A stretch of DNA of 34,134 bases from Pseudooceanicola nitratireducens (GCF_900109195.1 NZ_FNZG01000010.1:1-34134); one strand, 5' to 3'; shown: positions 24,951 through 32,890, counted from the stretch's first letter. Notes: generated by a model from the letters alone, not told the origin. Translations and numbers: made by a program.

Positions 24951-25853
24951 ATGGAAATCAGTAGAGAAGCGGATACGCTGCGGGCGCTTTATCAGAATTG
25001 GACCGATCAGATGGTCGAGAACCCAGACCTGACGATCGCGAACTTGCGCAGCATGTTCGATGAATGGGGGCAGCCTGCTCTAGAGCCGGAAAACGTTAGC
25101 TACAAAAGCGATCATATCGGAGGAGTCGAGGCTATCTGGGCACTGCCTGTCGGGGCCGATACCTCGCGTGTAATTGTTTACACTCATGGTGGCGGCTTTG
25201 CCGTCGGCTCAGCCGATAGTCATCGAAAAATGGCAGGGCACCTCGCTAAGGTGCTTGGGGTTACGTCGGTGATCCTGCACTATCGACGCGCACCCGAGCA
25301 CCCATTTCCGGCGCAGATCGAAGATGCGGTAGCCGCGTACACAGCATTGCTGGATAAGGGCTTCAAGGCAAGAAATATTCTGACCGCTGGCGACAGTGCT
25401 GGCGGCAATCTTGCCATCGCCAGCGTGCTGAAATTTCGCGAACTTGGGCTGCCACTGCCCGGAGCGGTCATCGCATATTCGCCCTGGCTAGACATGGCGA
25501 TGCGCGGGGAAACACTGGAAACCAACGCGGAAACCGATGCGCTAGTCGGGAAACCGATTCTCGAAGCGATGGCGGGAATGTTCCTCGGTGAAGGCACTGA
25601 TCAGCTAAATCCGTTGGCCAACCCTCTGGAGAACGATTTCACCGGTTACCCGCCGCTTTATATCAATGCCGGAGGGGCTGAGACGCTTAGGAGCGATGCC
25701 GAGCGGTTGCACGAAAAGGCCAAGGCACAGGGCGTAAATGTGACCCTGTCTATCGTCGAAGGCATGCAGCATGTCTTTCCCGCGCTTTCGGGACGCGCGC
25801 CCGAGGCGAACGAGGAACTTGGTCGCATCGCCGCATGGTATCAGGCCCTCTGA
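24951..25853 (+). CDS. HSL-family alpha/beta hydrolase, probable epsilon-caprolactone hydrolase
   Basis: A 300-aa hormone-sensitive-lipase-type (family IV) esterase. The oxyanion-hole motif HGGGFAVGS is at 79-87, the nucleophile Ser 149 in GDSAGGN, and the catalytic His 274 in GMQHVFP. The acidic residue expected in a DPLRD-like segment appears as AETLRSD (243-249), with Glu 244 in place of the usual Asp; Asp 249 is an alternative. Paired with a cyclohexanone-type BVMO immediately downstream, it likely opens epsilon-caprolactone to 6-hydroxyhexanoate (ChnC role). The ATG at 24951 has GGGAGG 6 bases upstream. A 125-base gap separates it from the BVMO gene. Confidence 0.88.
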   Translation: MEISREADTLRALYQNWTDQMVENPDLTIANLRSMFDEWGQPALEPENVSYKSDHIGGVEAIWALPVGADTSRVIVYTHGGGFAVGSADSHRKMAGHLAKVLGVTSVILHYRRAPEHPFPAQIEDAVAAYTALLDKGFKARNILTAGDSAGGNLAIASVLKFRELGLPLPGAVIAYSPWLDMAMRGETLETNAETDALVGKPILEAMAGMFLGEGTDQLNPLANPLENDFTGYPPLYINAGGAETLRSDAERLHEKAKAQGVNVTLSIVEGMQHVFPALSGRAPEANEELGRIAAWYQAL

Positions 25854-25874
25854 CACCTGTACTCGCACTGCATT

Positions 25875-25897
25875 GCGGTGCGGTGCGGTGCGGTGCG
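25875..25897 (+). repeat. Short tandem repeat (GCGGT) x4.6
   Basis: GCGGT is repeated four times, followed by GCG, within the 125-base gap between esterase and BVMO genes. Such repeats can change length by slippage; here it is noncoding and lies 82 bases before the BVMO start. Confidence 0.8.
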
Positions 25898-25959
25898 AGA
25901 GAAACCCCTACGACACATTCATCTGCCATCTCACCCGCAAACTGCGGGGCGGAGCAGTC

Positions 25960-25973
25960 TTACTCTGGGAGGA
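25960..25973 (+). promoter_or_regulatory. Ribosome-binding leader shared with the esterase gene (copy 2)
   Basis: TTACTCTGGGAGGA lies just before the BVMO ATG (25979), with GGGAGG 6 bases upstream of the start. It fixes the start and matches the esterase leader at 24931-24945. Confidence 0.6.
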
Positions 25974-25978
25974 GTGAC

Positions 25979-27616
25979 ATGAACATTCAGACTGAGATTA
26001 CTAAAACATCCGGAGCGGATTACGACGCAGTCGTCATTGGCGCGGGCTTCGGCGGGCTTTACGCCGTCCACAAACTTCGCAACGAGCAGGGACTGAACGT
26101 CCGGGGCTATGACAGCGCCAGTGACGTTGGCGGCACCTGGTGGTGGAACCGATATCCCGGTGCGCTGTCGGACACGGAAAGCTATGTCTACCGCTATTCT
26201 TTTGACAAAGAGTTGCTTCAAAAAGGCCGCTGGAAAACGCGGTATCTGACCCAGCCCGAGATCCTCGAATACATGAACGAGGTGGCGGATCATCTCGATC
26301 TCCGACGCAGCTACAAGTTCGACACCAAGGTGGACGGCGCGCACTATAATGAAAAAACCGGTCTCTGGAACGTGATCACTGATAGTGGTGAGACAGTTAC
26401 CGCCAAATACCTTGTCACTGGCCTCGGTCTCTTGTCCGCAACGAATGTTCCAAAATTCAAGGGCATCGATGATTTCAAAGGCCGTATCTTACACACAGGT
26501 GCCTGGCCCGACGGCGTGGACTTGAGCAACAAACGCGTGGGCATTATTGGCACTGGCTCGACCGGTGTGCAGGTTATTACAGCAACGGCACCAGTTGCAA
26601 AACACCTGACTGTTTTTCAGCGCTCTGCACAATATGTCGTGCCGATTGGGAACACCCCGCAAGACGATGCTACCATCGCAGAGCAAAAGGCAAACTACGA
26701 TACTATCTGGAATCAAGTGAAGAATTCTGTTGTGGCCTTCGGCTTCGAAGAAAGCGTCAAGCCCGCCGAAACCGCCTCCCCCGAAGAACGGGAGCGGGTC
26801 TTCGAAGCCGCCTGGCAGCGCGGCGGTGGTTTCTATTTCATGTTTGGCACCTTTTGCGATATTGCGACCAGCCAAGTGGCCAATGATGCGGCCGCTGACT
26901 TCATCAAGGGCAAAATCAAGAAAATCGTGAAGGACCCCAAGGTCGCAGAGAAACTGACGCCGAAGGACCTTTACGCCAAGCGCCCGCTTTGCGGAAACAA
27001 CTATTACGAGGTCTACAACCGAGACAACGTGACCCTCGCCGACGTTAAGGCCGATCCGATCGCAGAGTTCACTCCGAACGGCATACGTCTCGAAAGCGGC
27101 GAGGAGCATGAGCTTGACATCGTAATCTTTGCCACTGGCTTCGATGCGGTCGACGGCAATTACGTCAAAATGGACCTCCGCGGACGCGGAGGCGTGACCA
27201 TGCGCGACACTTGGAAGGAAGGCCCGCTCGGTTACCTCGGCATGATGGAGGTCGACTTCCCGAACTTCTTCATGATCCTTGGCCCTAATGGCCCCTTCAC
27301 CAACCTGCCCCCCAGCATTGAGACGCAAGTCGAATGGATCGCTGACACGATTTGCGCGATGGAAGAAGAGGGGGTTCGAAGTGTGGAGCCAACCGTGGAA
27401 GCGCGCGATGCTTGGGTTGGCACCTGTCGTGAAATCGCCGACATGACACTCTTCCCCAAAGCTGAAAGCTGGATCTTCGGCGCAAATATCCCCGGAAAGA
27501 AGAATGCAGTAATGTTCTACATGGCCGGGATTGGCAATTACCGAAATGCCATTAATGCAGTGAAGGAGGAAGGTTATACATCCCTGATCCGCAACCGCAC
27601 TGCCGAGAAGGTGTAA
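25979..27616 (+). CDS. chnB: Baeyer-Villiger monooxygenase, cyclohexanone monooxygenase type
   Basis: A 545-aa flavoprotein, nearly the length of Acinetobacter cyclohexanone monooxygenase (543). It shows the FAD-binding GAGFGG at 21-26, TWWWNRYPGALSDTES, the BVMO fingerprint FxGxxxHxxxWP at 166-177 (FKGRILHTGAWP), the NADPH-binding GTGSTG at 191-196, the active-site DLYAKRPLC segment, and ATGFDAVDGNYV and GPNGPFTNLPPSIE. Resemblance to the Acinetobacter enzyme, as I recall it, runs along the whole length. It inserts oxygen next to a cyclic ketone carbonyl using NADPH and O2, giving a lactone. The ATG at 25979 has GGGAGG 6 bases upstream; an in-frame ATG at 25835 lies inside the esterase gene and was rejected. 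Cyclopentanone is a possible alternative substrate. Confidence 0.93.
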   Translation: MNIQTEITKTSGADYDAVVIGAGFGGLYAVHKLRNEQGLNVRGYDSASDVGGTWWWNRYPGALSDTESYVYRYSFDKELLQKGRWKTRYLTQPEILEYMNEVADHLDLRRSYKFDTKVDGAHYNEKTGLWNVITDSGETVTAKYLVTGLGLLSATNVPKFKGIDDFKGRILHTGAWPDGVDLSNKRVGIIGTGSTGVQVITATAPVAKHLTVFQRSAQYVVPIGNTPQDDATIAEQKANYDTIWNQVKNSVVAFGFEESVKPAETASPEERERVFEAAWQRGGGFYFMFGTFCDIATSQVANDAAADFIKGKIKKIVKDPKVAEKLTPKDLYAKRPLCGNNYYEVYNRDNVTLADVKADPIAEFTPNGIRLESGEEHELDIVIFATGFDAVDGNYVKMDLRGRGGVTMRDTWKEGPLGYLGMMEVDFPNFFMILGPNGPFTNLPPSIETQVEWIADTICAMEEEGVRSVEPTVEARDAWVGTCREIADMTLFPKAESWIFGANIPGKKNAVMFYMAGIGNYRNAINAVKEEGYTSLIRNRTAEKV

Positions 27617-27620
27617 AGAA

Positions 27621-27651
27621 TTCCGCCGGGCATCAAGAATCCCCGGCGGAA
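27621..27651 (+). terminator. Hairpin after the BVMO gene
   Basis: TTCCGCCGGG (27621-27630) and CCCGGCGGAA (27642-27651) form a perfect 10-bp stem 5 bases after the BVMO stop, followed by CCAATTAAATTT. The T-run is weak, so it may partly terminate or stabilise the mRNA while letting the SDR gene be expressed at a different level. Confidence 0.6.
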
Positions 27652-27688
27652 CCAATTAAATTTGTTCATGAAAACTAGGGAGAGAGAT

Positions 27689-28444
27689 TTGGGAAGGGTA
27701 TTCGGAAAAGTCGCACTGGTAACAGGTGGAGCGATGGGCATGGGAAAAGCCCATTGTGAAACGCTGGCACGTGAAGGTGCGCATGTATTTGTAACCGACC
27801 GTGACACGGAAGCGGCTGAAAGCGTAGTGAAAGGTATCATTGAAGCCGGAGGGAAGGCGGAATTCATTCAACATGACGTGACGCTTGAAGAAGATTGGAA
27901 GAATGTCATCTCTACGGTGCAATCAAGTGCTGGTCGGCTTGATGTGCTAGTGAACAACGCTGGCATTCTCATTCTTAAGCCGCTCCACGAAACCTCGCCT
28001 GACGAATTTGACATGACGTTCAACGTCAATGTACGCGGTATTTATCTCGGCATCCGAGCCGCGGTTCCATTGATGAAAGAGGCCGAAAAGGCATCTATTA
28101 TCAATATTTCTTCAATCTATGGGATTGTTGGAGCCGCTTCGGCGGGAGCCTACATTGGATCCAAAGGCGCCGTACGGATGTTGACGAAATCCTGCGCAGT
28201 CGACCTGGCTGAAAGTGGCATACGCGTGAATTCGATCCATCCCGGTGTCATCGATACTCCCATGACAAAAGATCTGCTACACGCCGACGAAGTTACCCGG
28301 CAGGCAATTCTGGGGGCGACGCTGCTCAAGCGACCAAGCAAACCTGAAGAGGTTTCGAATGCGGTCCTGTTCCTCGCATCGGATGAGTCATCGTTCGTTC
28401 ACGGAGCAGAGATTGTAGTAGATGGCGGTTATACTGCGAATTGA
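27689..28444 (+). CDS. chnA: Short-chain dehydrogenase, probable cyclohexanol dehydrogenase
   Basis: A 251-aa classical SDR. The cofactor motif TGGAMGMG is at 12-19, with an acidic residue (Asp 37) at the end of beta-2 that favours NAD+. NNAG is at 89-92, the catalytic Ser 142, Tyr 155 and Lys 159 (YIGSK), and HPGVIDTPM follows. It would oxidise cyclohexanol to cyclohexanone. The TTG at 27689 is preferred: AGGGAGAG lies 5 bases upstream, spaced as in the two preceding genes, and the protein then begins directly before the SDR fold. An in-frame ATG at 27668 has no ribosome-binding site. The gene symbol rests on the neighbouring BVMO; other alcohols are possible substrates. Confidence 0.82.
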   Translation: MGRVFGKVALVTGGAMGMGKAHCETLAREGAHVFVTDRDTEAAESVVKGIIEAGGKAEFIQHDVTLEEDWKNVISTVQSSAGRLDVLVNNAGILILKPLHETSPDEFDMTFNVNVRGIYLGIRAAVPLMKEAEKASIINISSIYGIVGAASAGAYIGSKGAVRMLTKSCAVDLAESGIRVNSIHPGVIDTPMTKDLLHADEVTRQAILGATLLKRPSKPEEVSNAVLFLASDESSFVHGAEIVVDGGYTAN

Positions 28445-28460
28445 CAGGGACCCATCCCGA

Positions 28461-28487
28461 GTAACGGCTCGGAATCCGGGCCGTTAC
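28461..28487 (+). terminator. Hairpin after the SDR gene
   Basis: GTAACGGCTCG (28461-28471) pairs with CGGGCCGTTAC (28477-28487) with one T-G pair and a GAATC loop, 16 bases after the SDR stop. No clear T-run follows. It lies just before the compositional switch into the etf genes. Confidence 0.55.
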
Positions 28488-28520
28488 CACCATTGCAAAT
28501 TTTGAAAACGATAAAAGCCA

Positions 28521-29279
28521 ATGAAAATAATTGCTCCTATAAAACGCCTAATTGACCACAACGTGAAGGTTCGCGTTAAGGCGGACGGGAGCGGAGTTGA
28601 TCTCGCGAATGTGAAGATGTCGATGAACCCGTTCGACGAGATTGCGGTCGAAGAGGCGATCCGGCTGAAGGAAGCGGGCAAGGCGGACGAGGTTGTCGTC
28701 GTCTCGATCGGCGTGAAGCAGGCGCAGGAAACGCTGCGCACGGCGCTGGCGATGGGCGCGGACCGGGCGATCCTGGTTGTGGCCGCCGATGACGTGCACC
28801 AGGACATCGAGCCGCTGGCGGTGGCCAAGATCCTGAAGGCCGTGATCGACGCCGAGGCGCCGGGCCTGGTGATCGCGGGCAAGCAGGCGATCGACAATGA
28901 CATGAACGCCACCGGCCAGATGCTGGCGGCGCTGCTGGGCTGGGGCCAGGCGACCTATGCCTCCGAGGTCGGGATCGAAGGCGATCATGCCGTCGTGACC
29001 CGCGAAGTGGATGGCGGGTTGCAGACGATCAAGGTCAAGCTGCCGGCGATCGTCACCGCCGATTTGCGCCTGAACGAGCCGCGCTATGCCTCGCTGCCCA
29101 ACATCATGAAGGCCAAGAAGAAGCCGCTGGATGAGAAGACCGCCGCCGATTACGGCGTCGATGTCACCCCGCGCCTGGAGATTGTGAAAACCGCCGAGCC
29201 CGCCGCACGGTCGGCAGGCGAGATGGTCGGCTCGGTCGACGAGCTGGTGTCGAAACTGAAAGAAAAGGGGATCGTGTAA
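28521..29279 (+). CDS. etfB: Electron transfer flavoprotein beta subunit
   Basis: A 252-aa ETF beta subunit. It starts [19 protein letters not shown] and contains [14 protein letters not shown] (34-47), the AMP-binding region with [20 protein letters not shown] and [19 protein letters not shown], and [20 protein letters not shown] near the recognition loop. It carries electrons from acyl-CoA dehydrogenase to ETF:ubiquinone oxidoreductase together with EtfA. After the first 30 or so codons the third codon positions become almost all G or C, unlike the flanking island genes. The stop shares one base with the etfA start (TAATG). Confidence 0.95.
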   Translation: MKIIAPIKRLIDHNVKVRVKADGSGVDLANVKMSMNPFDEIAVEEAIRLKEAGKADEVVVVSIGVKQAQETLRTALAMGADRAILVVAADDVHQDIEPLAVAKILKAVIDAEAPGLVIAGKQAIDNDMNATGQMLAALLGWGQATYASEVGIEGDHAVVTREVDGGLQTIKVKLPAIVTADLRLNEPRYASLPNIMKAKKKPLDEKTAADYGVDVTPRLEIVKTAEPAARSAGEMVGSVDELVSKLKEKGIV

Positions 29280-30205
29280 TGGCTGTTCTTCTCCTTGCAG
29301 AAATCGCCGGTGGCGCGCTGGCGCTGGACGCCACCGCCAAGGCGGTGACCGCTGCCAAATCGCTGGGCGATGTGACCGTTCTGGTTGCGGGCCCTGCTGC
29401 TGCGGGTCAGGCCGCGTCGCAGATCGACGGCGTGGCGAAGGTTGTGGTCGCGGATGACGCGGCCTACGCCAACGGCCTGGCCGAGCCGGTCGCCGATCTG
29501 GTGGTCAGCCTGGCAGGCAATTATGAACATATCGTTGCCCCCTCCACGGCGAGCGCGAAAAACATCCTGCCGCGCGTGGCAGCCCTGCTGGACGTGATGG
29601 TTCTGTCGGACGTGACCGCGGTCGTGGACGGGTCCACGTTTGAGCGCCCGATCTACGCGGGCAACGCGATGCAGACGGTAAAGTCCAACGATTCCAAGAA
29701 GGTGCTGACCGTCCGCACCACCGCCTTCGACGCGGCGGGCCAGGGCGGTTCGGGTGCCGTCGAGGCCATCGCAGCCGCCGGCAACGCGGGCCTGAGCGAA
29801 TGGGTCGAGGACAAGGTCGCGGCGTCGGATCGCCCGGAACTGACCTCGGCCAAGATCGTGGTCTCGGGTGGCCGCGGCGTCGGCTCCGAGGAAAATTTCG
29901 CGATTATTGAAGCACTTGCGGACAAACTGGGTGCTGCCGTCGGCGCCTCGCGCGCGGCTGTGGACTCTGGGTTCGCGCCCAACGACTGGCAGGTCGGCCA
30001 GACCGGCAAGGTCGTGGCGCCTGAACTCTACATCGCGGTCGGGATTTCCGGGGCAATTCAACACCTTGCGGGCATGAAGGACTCCAAAGTCATCGTCGCC
30101 ATCAACAAGGACGAAGAAGCCCCGATCTTCCAGGTCGCCGATTACGGCCTCGTCGCAGACCTGTTCGAAGCCGTCCCGGACCTGACAAAGGCACTCAAAG
30201 AATGA
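29279..30205 (+). CDS. etfA: Electron transfer flavoprotein alpha subunit
   Basis: A 308-aa ETF alpha subunit. The C-terminal FAD domain has all expected loops: [12 protein letters not shown] (196-207), [11 protein letters not shown] (222-232), QVGQTGK (238-244), [13 protein letters not shown] (254-266), and [17 protein letters not shown]. It forms the heterodimer with EtfB. Codon use is strongly GC-rich, as in etfB, and resembles a host housekeeping gene more than the neighbouring island genes. The start overlaps the etfB stop, and the stop overlaps the thiolase start (ATGA), so the three are translationally coupled. Confidence 0.95.
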   Translation: MAVLLLAEIAGGALALDATAKAVTAAKSLGDVTVLVAGPAAAGQAASQIDGVAKVVVADDAAYANGLAEPVADLVVSLAGNYEHIVAPSTASAKNILPRVAALLDVMVLSDVTAVVDGSTFERPIYAGNAMQTVKSNDSKKVLTVRTTAFDAAGQGGSGAVEAIAAAGNAGLSEWVEDKVAASDRPELTSAKIVVSGGRGVGSEENFAIIEALADKLGAAVGASRAAVDSGFAPNDWQVGQTGKVVAPELYIAVGISGAIQHLAGMKDSKVIVAINKDEEAPIFQVADYGLVADLFEAVPDLTKALKE

Positions 30206-31401
30206 CAAACGTCTATATCTGCGATTACATTCGCACACCAATCGGTCGCTATGGCGGCGCGCTTTCTTCTGTGCGAGCCGACGATCTTGGCGCAATCCCA
30301 CTCAGGGCCTTGGCCAGCCGAAACCCGGGGCTAGATCTAGCGACCATTGACGAAGTGATTTTTGGCTGCGCCAACCAAGCGGGAGAGGACAACCGTAATG
30401 TTGCTCGCATGTCGCTTCTACTAGCTGGATTTCCGGATTGTGTACCGGGGACAACAATGAATCGGTTGTGCGGGTCGGGCATGGATGCGATAATCACGGC
30501 CGCCCGCGCTATCAAATCAGGAGAGGCCGATCTCATTGTCGCAGGTGGTGTGGAAAGCATGTCGCGTGCTCCGTTTGTGATGCCAAAAGCTACAACAGTA
30601 TTCTCGCGCGAGAATAGTGTGGAAGACACCACCATCGGCTGGCGCTTCGTCAATAGACTGATGAAGAGCCAATACGGCGTCGACAGTATGCCTGAAACGG
30701 CCGAAAACGTGGCTGAAGTCTTCGGCATCAACCGCGCCGACCAAGATGCTTTCGCCCTACATTCCCAGCAAAAGGCGAGCGTTGCTATGGCGAACGGTCG
30801 TTTGGCCCGTGAAATTGTCCCGGTAGAGATTCCTCAGCGAAAGGGGGAGCCAAAGATCGTCGTACAGGATGAACACCCTCGCGCGAGTACGACTTTGGAA
30901 GCGCTCGCCCAACTGAAAACTTTCGTAAAAGCGGATGGCACGGTAACCGCAGGGAATTCTTCAGGCGTGAACGATGGTGCCGCAGCATTGATCCTTGCCA
31001 CCAGCGACGTCGCAAAAAAATTTGGCCTCACGCCGGTCGCAAGGGTCTTGGGCGGCGCAACCGCCGGCGTTGCACCGCGCATCATGGGTTTCGGGCCGGC
31101 ACCGGCGTCGAAAAAGCTGATGGCGCGACTTGGACTGAAACAAGAAGACTTCTCGGTGATCGAACTTAACGAAGCCTTTGCTTCGCAGGGTCTGGCCACA
31201 CTACGGCACCTGGGGATCGCGGATGATGATGCCCGCGTGAACCCAAACGGCGGCGCTATTGCTCTCGGCCATCCGCTTGGCATGTCGGGTGCCCGCATCA
31301 CCGGCTCAGCGATGCTGGACCTCAAACCTGGAGAAAAGTCGTTGTCGACCATGTGTATTGGCGTGGGACAGGGAATTGCAATCGCACTCGAAGCTGTCTG
31401 A
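30202..31401 (+). CDS. Thiolase, probable 3-oxoadipyl-CoA thiolase (PcaF/PaaJ type)
   Basis: A 399-aa thiolase. The nucleophile Cys 90 lies in MNRLCGSGMD, His 357 in GHPLGMSGAR and Cys 385 in CIGVGQG. The stretch AGGVESMSRAPFVMPKA and the TTIGWRF...YGVDSMPETAENVA block are characteristic of PcaF/PaaJ beta-ketoadipyl-CoA thiolases rather than acetoacetyl-CoA thiolases. It would cleave 3-oxoadipyl-CoA to succinyl-CoA and acetyl-CoA, the last step for an adipate pathway. Start is fixed by the ATGA overlap with etfA. Codon use returns to the lower-GC style of the island. Confidence 0.9.
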   Translation: MTNVYICDYIRTPIGRYGGALSSVRADDLGAIPLRALASRNPGLDLATIDEVIFGCANQAGEDNRNVARMSLLLAGFPDCVPGTTMNRLCGSGMDAIITAARAIKSGEADLIVAGGVESMSRAPFVMPKATTVFSRENSVEDTTIGWRFVNRLMKSQYGVDSMPETAENVAEVFGINRADQDAFALHSQQKASVAMANGRLAREIVPVEIPQRKGEPKIVVQDEHPRASTTLEALAQLKTFVKADGTVTAGNSSGVNDGAAALILATSDVAKKFGLTPVARVLGGATAGVAPRIMGFGPAPASKKLMARLGLKQEDFSVIELNEAFASQGLATLRHLGIADDDARVNPNGGAIALGHPLGMSGARITGSAMLDLKPGEKSLSTMCIGVGQGIAIALEAV

Positions 31402-31428
31402 GGTGCCGTGACAGCCTAAAAATTACCA

Positions 31429-31440
31429 TAATCATGATTA
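31429..31440. promoter_or_regulatory. Perfect 12-base palindrome after the thiolase gene
   Basis: TAATCATGATTA is perfectly self-complementary, 28 bases after the thiolase stop, in an AT-rich patch. It may be a protein-binding site; no owner is apparent. Confidence 0.35.
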
Positions 31441-31512
31441 CGCGATTATTGGTCGACCCCAAATTTTCCGTGTAGAATTCGCCCTCTACCACCTCCCTGT
31501 GGGCGATACCCT

Positions 31513-31543
31513 GGCGGTACCGGAACCTCTCTCCGGTGCCGCC
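31513..31543. terminator. Hairpin downstream of the thiolase gene
   Basis: GGCGGTACCGGA (31513-31524) pairs with TCCGGTGCCGCC (31532-31543) with one A-G mismatch replaced by a G-U-type pair on one strand, followed by CTTTCCT. It is a candidate terminator for the etfBA-thiolase operon, 111 bases after the stop. Confidence 0.5.
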
Positions 31544-31680
31544 CTTTCCTGAAAGAACGATTGAACGGCCCATAATGTTTGCGAGACGGATCATCACGTG
31601 ACCTGCGTTTCGGCAGGCATTCCATTCCGGCGATCTCGCGCCATCCCAAGATTTCTTCTCTGCACTTCCGAATGTAACAT

Positions 31681-31697
31681 ATATCGCGTGGCGATAT
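31681..31697. promoter_or_regulatory. Candidate operator of the small XRE repressor
   Basis: ATATCGC and GCGATAT form perfect 7-base inverted arms around GTG, 27 bases before the XRE start. Upstream TAACAT at 31675-31680 could be a -10 box overlapped by the site. This arrangement is typical of autorepression. Confidence 0.5.
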
Positions 31698-31724
31698 TTC
31701 GCGCATCGTGTCCGTTTCAACGGC

Positions 31725-31934
31725 ATGAACTTGCGGGACCGTGTAGCACTAAACATCCAGGAATTGAGACGCGCCCGCGGCCTCAGCCAGGAGGAGCTTG
31801 CTCATCGGGCCGATGTGAGTCGCGGCCATATGGGCAAGCTCGAGAACGCCAAGTTCGCGGCCTCCCTCGACCTTCTCGAACGTATCGCCAAAGCACTGAA
31901 CGTAGATCCAGCAGAGCTCTTCACAAAACGCTAG
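31725..31934 (+). CDS. Small XRE-family transcriptional repressor
   Basis: A 69-aa protein that is essentially one XRE helix-turn-helix domain: IQELRRARGLSQEELAHRA (11-29) and DVSRGHMGKLENAKFAAS (30-47), then a LLERIAKALNV helix and a PAELFTKR tail. Such minimal repressors control transfer or maintenance genes on alphaproteobacterial elements. The ATG at 31725 has only a weak ribosome-binding site. The inverted repeat just upstream suggests it represses itself; the transfer genes downstream are possible further targets. Confidence 0.85.
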   Translation: MNLRDRVALNIQELRRARGLSQEELAHRADVSRGHMGKLENAKFAASLDLLERIAKALNVDPAELFTKR

Positions 31935-32010
31935 CCAGTTTTTGCCAGCCCCTGATGCGTCCTGGAGCGGAACGTCTCAAGAGGTAGTCAAATGGAGTGC
32001 AGAGAGTTCG

Positions 32011-32211
32011 ATGGGTAAGAAGAAGACAGGCTGGCCCTTCCAGAACGGGTTTCTGAACGACGGTGCGCAGGAGATTCACCTGTTCACCGATTACCGTTGG
32101 AATGATGGCTCTGTGAGCCGCCGCTGGCATGTCGATCCAGAACGCTTTGATGCTTGTCTGGTCGAGCTTCGCCCAGTTTCCCTGAAGGCATCAGACCGTT
32201 CGGATCAGTAG
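32011..32211 (+). CDS. Small conserved hypothetical protein
   Basis: A 66-aa protein, MGKKKTGWPFQNGFLNDGAQ..., continuing with HLFTDYRWNDGSVSRRWHVD. I recognise no domain. The protein-like composition starts at this ATG; codons upstream of it in the same frame look non-coding. It lies 76 bases after the XRE gene and overlaps the 3' end of the convergent secreted-protein gene by 7 bases. Confidence 0.55.
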   Translation: MGKKKTGWPFQNGFLNDGAQEIHLFTDYRWNDGSVSRRWHVDPERFDACLVELRPVSLKASDRSDQ

Positions 32212-32783
32212 GAGAACCACTCCGAGTGGCCCATGTTGCCCTCGTAGTCGCCGTATTCAACCATGATACTGCGCAAATAGAAGTACGAGGAACCTCCGCC
32301 GGTCGGATAGGCGATCTCCTGACCGCCTTCCGATACGAATGCCTCGGGCCAGGGCGTGTGGGATCGGTAGACCCGCTGGATGTACCGGCAGGTGCGGTTC
32401 TCTCGGTCGCAGGAACGGAGAGACCAGTCCCAATACTGTTCACCTCCCCTTTCTCTATAGGCTTGACCGGTGAACCAGATCACATGGGTGCGGTTCAGCC
32501 ATTCGTATTCGGGCAGAGTGGTGTCGAGCTCGCCCTCCCCGCCGGGCCCGCCCAGCTCGACCGGCACATGTGCGAAGGTGCAGACCCCGAAGGGCGGCAG
32601 GCTCGGCCAGGGCGTGATGCGGCGGATCATAGTGCGATAGGCCCGTGCACAGACTGCGCTCGGGGGGAAGCCGCCAGCCATGCAGAGCATGATGGCGCAG
32701 TCGATGTCATAGGCCTGCGCCTTCCCCGGGGCTCCGAACACCGCCATCACCCCCATCGCCGCTGCCATCGCCTGTCGCTTCAT
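32205..32783 (-). CDS. Secreted Cys-rich protein, possibly TrbM-like
   Basis: A 192-aa protein with a signal peptide: MKRQ, hydrophobic AMAAAMGVMAVFGA, and a likely cut after AQA at residue 24. The mature start, YDIDCAIMLCMAGGFPPSAVC, with Cys 29, 34, 45 and 68, resembles the Cys-spaced region of TrbM-type conjugation proteins. The rest (WYxN/Trp- and Tyr-rich, ending HSEWFSY) is unfamiliar. It is probably periplasmic. The ATG at 32783 has GGGAGAG close upstream. It lies among transfer genes but on the opposite strand. The TrbM link is tentative. Confidence 0.65.
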   Translation of the reverse strand: MKRQAMAAAMGVMAVFGAPGKAQAYDIDCAIMLCMAGGFPPSAVCARAYRTMIRRITPWPSLPPFGVCTFAHVPVELGGPGGEGELDTTLPEYEWLNRTHVIWFTGQAYRERGGEQYWDWSLRSCDRENRTCRYIQRVYRSHTPWPEAFVSEGGQEIAYPTGGGSSYFYLRSIMVEYGDYEGNMGHSEWFSY

Positions 32784-32847
32784 GTCGCTCTCCCGCAAAA
32801 GTTGCGCAGACTATCGTGCAATATATATTTATCTGCAATATGTCGTA

Positions 32848-32876
32848 TTGACTCCATATGACTTTATGGATTTAAG
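32848..32876 (+). promoter_or_regulatory. Weak candidate promoter for the transfer gene run
   Basis: TTGACT at 32848-32853 is a good -35 match; TTTAAG at 32871-32876 lies 17 bases further on as a poor -10. The segment is AT-rich and lies between divergent genes, where a promoter is expected. Confidence 0.3.
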
Positions 32877-32890
32877 CGCAGGAAGTAGAA

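Larger units (their letters stand above)
31402..31724. other. Gene-free junction between catabolic island and transfer region
   Basis: This stretch has no supported gene on either strand. It holds a 12-base palindrome (31429-31440), a 12-bp hairpin (31513-31543) and an operator-like repeat (31681-31697). It lies at the right edge of the island. No obvious att-site or direct repeat matching the left edge near 14.1 kb was found by eye. Confidence 0.5.

Noticed and set aside
26489-27655. 388-aa minus-strand frame opposite the BVMO gene
   Set aside because: Antisense to a gene matching cyclohexanone monooxygenase along its length.
29150-30301. 383-aa minus-strand frame opposite etfA
   Set aside because: Arg/His-rich antisense frame produced by strong GC3 bias in etfBA.
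14090-31724. Direct repeats or tRNA att-site flanking the catabolic island
   Set aside because: No matching sequence longer than chance was found by eye at the two edges, and no tRNA fragment is visible.
31322-31756. 144-aa minus-strand frame across the island/transfer junction
   Set aside because: Overlaps the thiolase end and the XRE start and promoter; no recognisable domain or ribosome-binding site.
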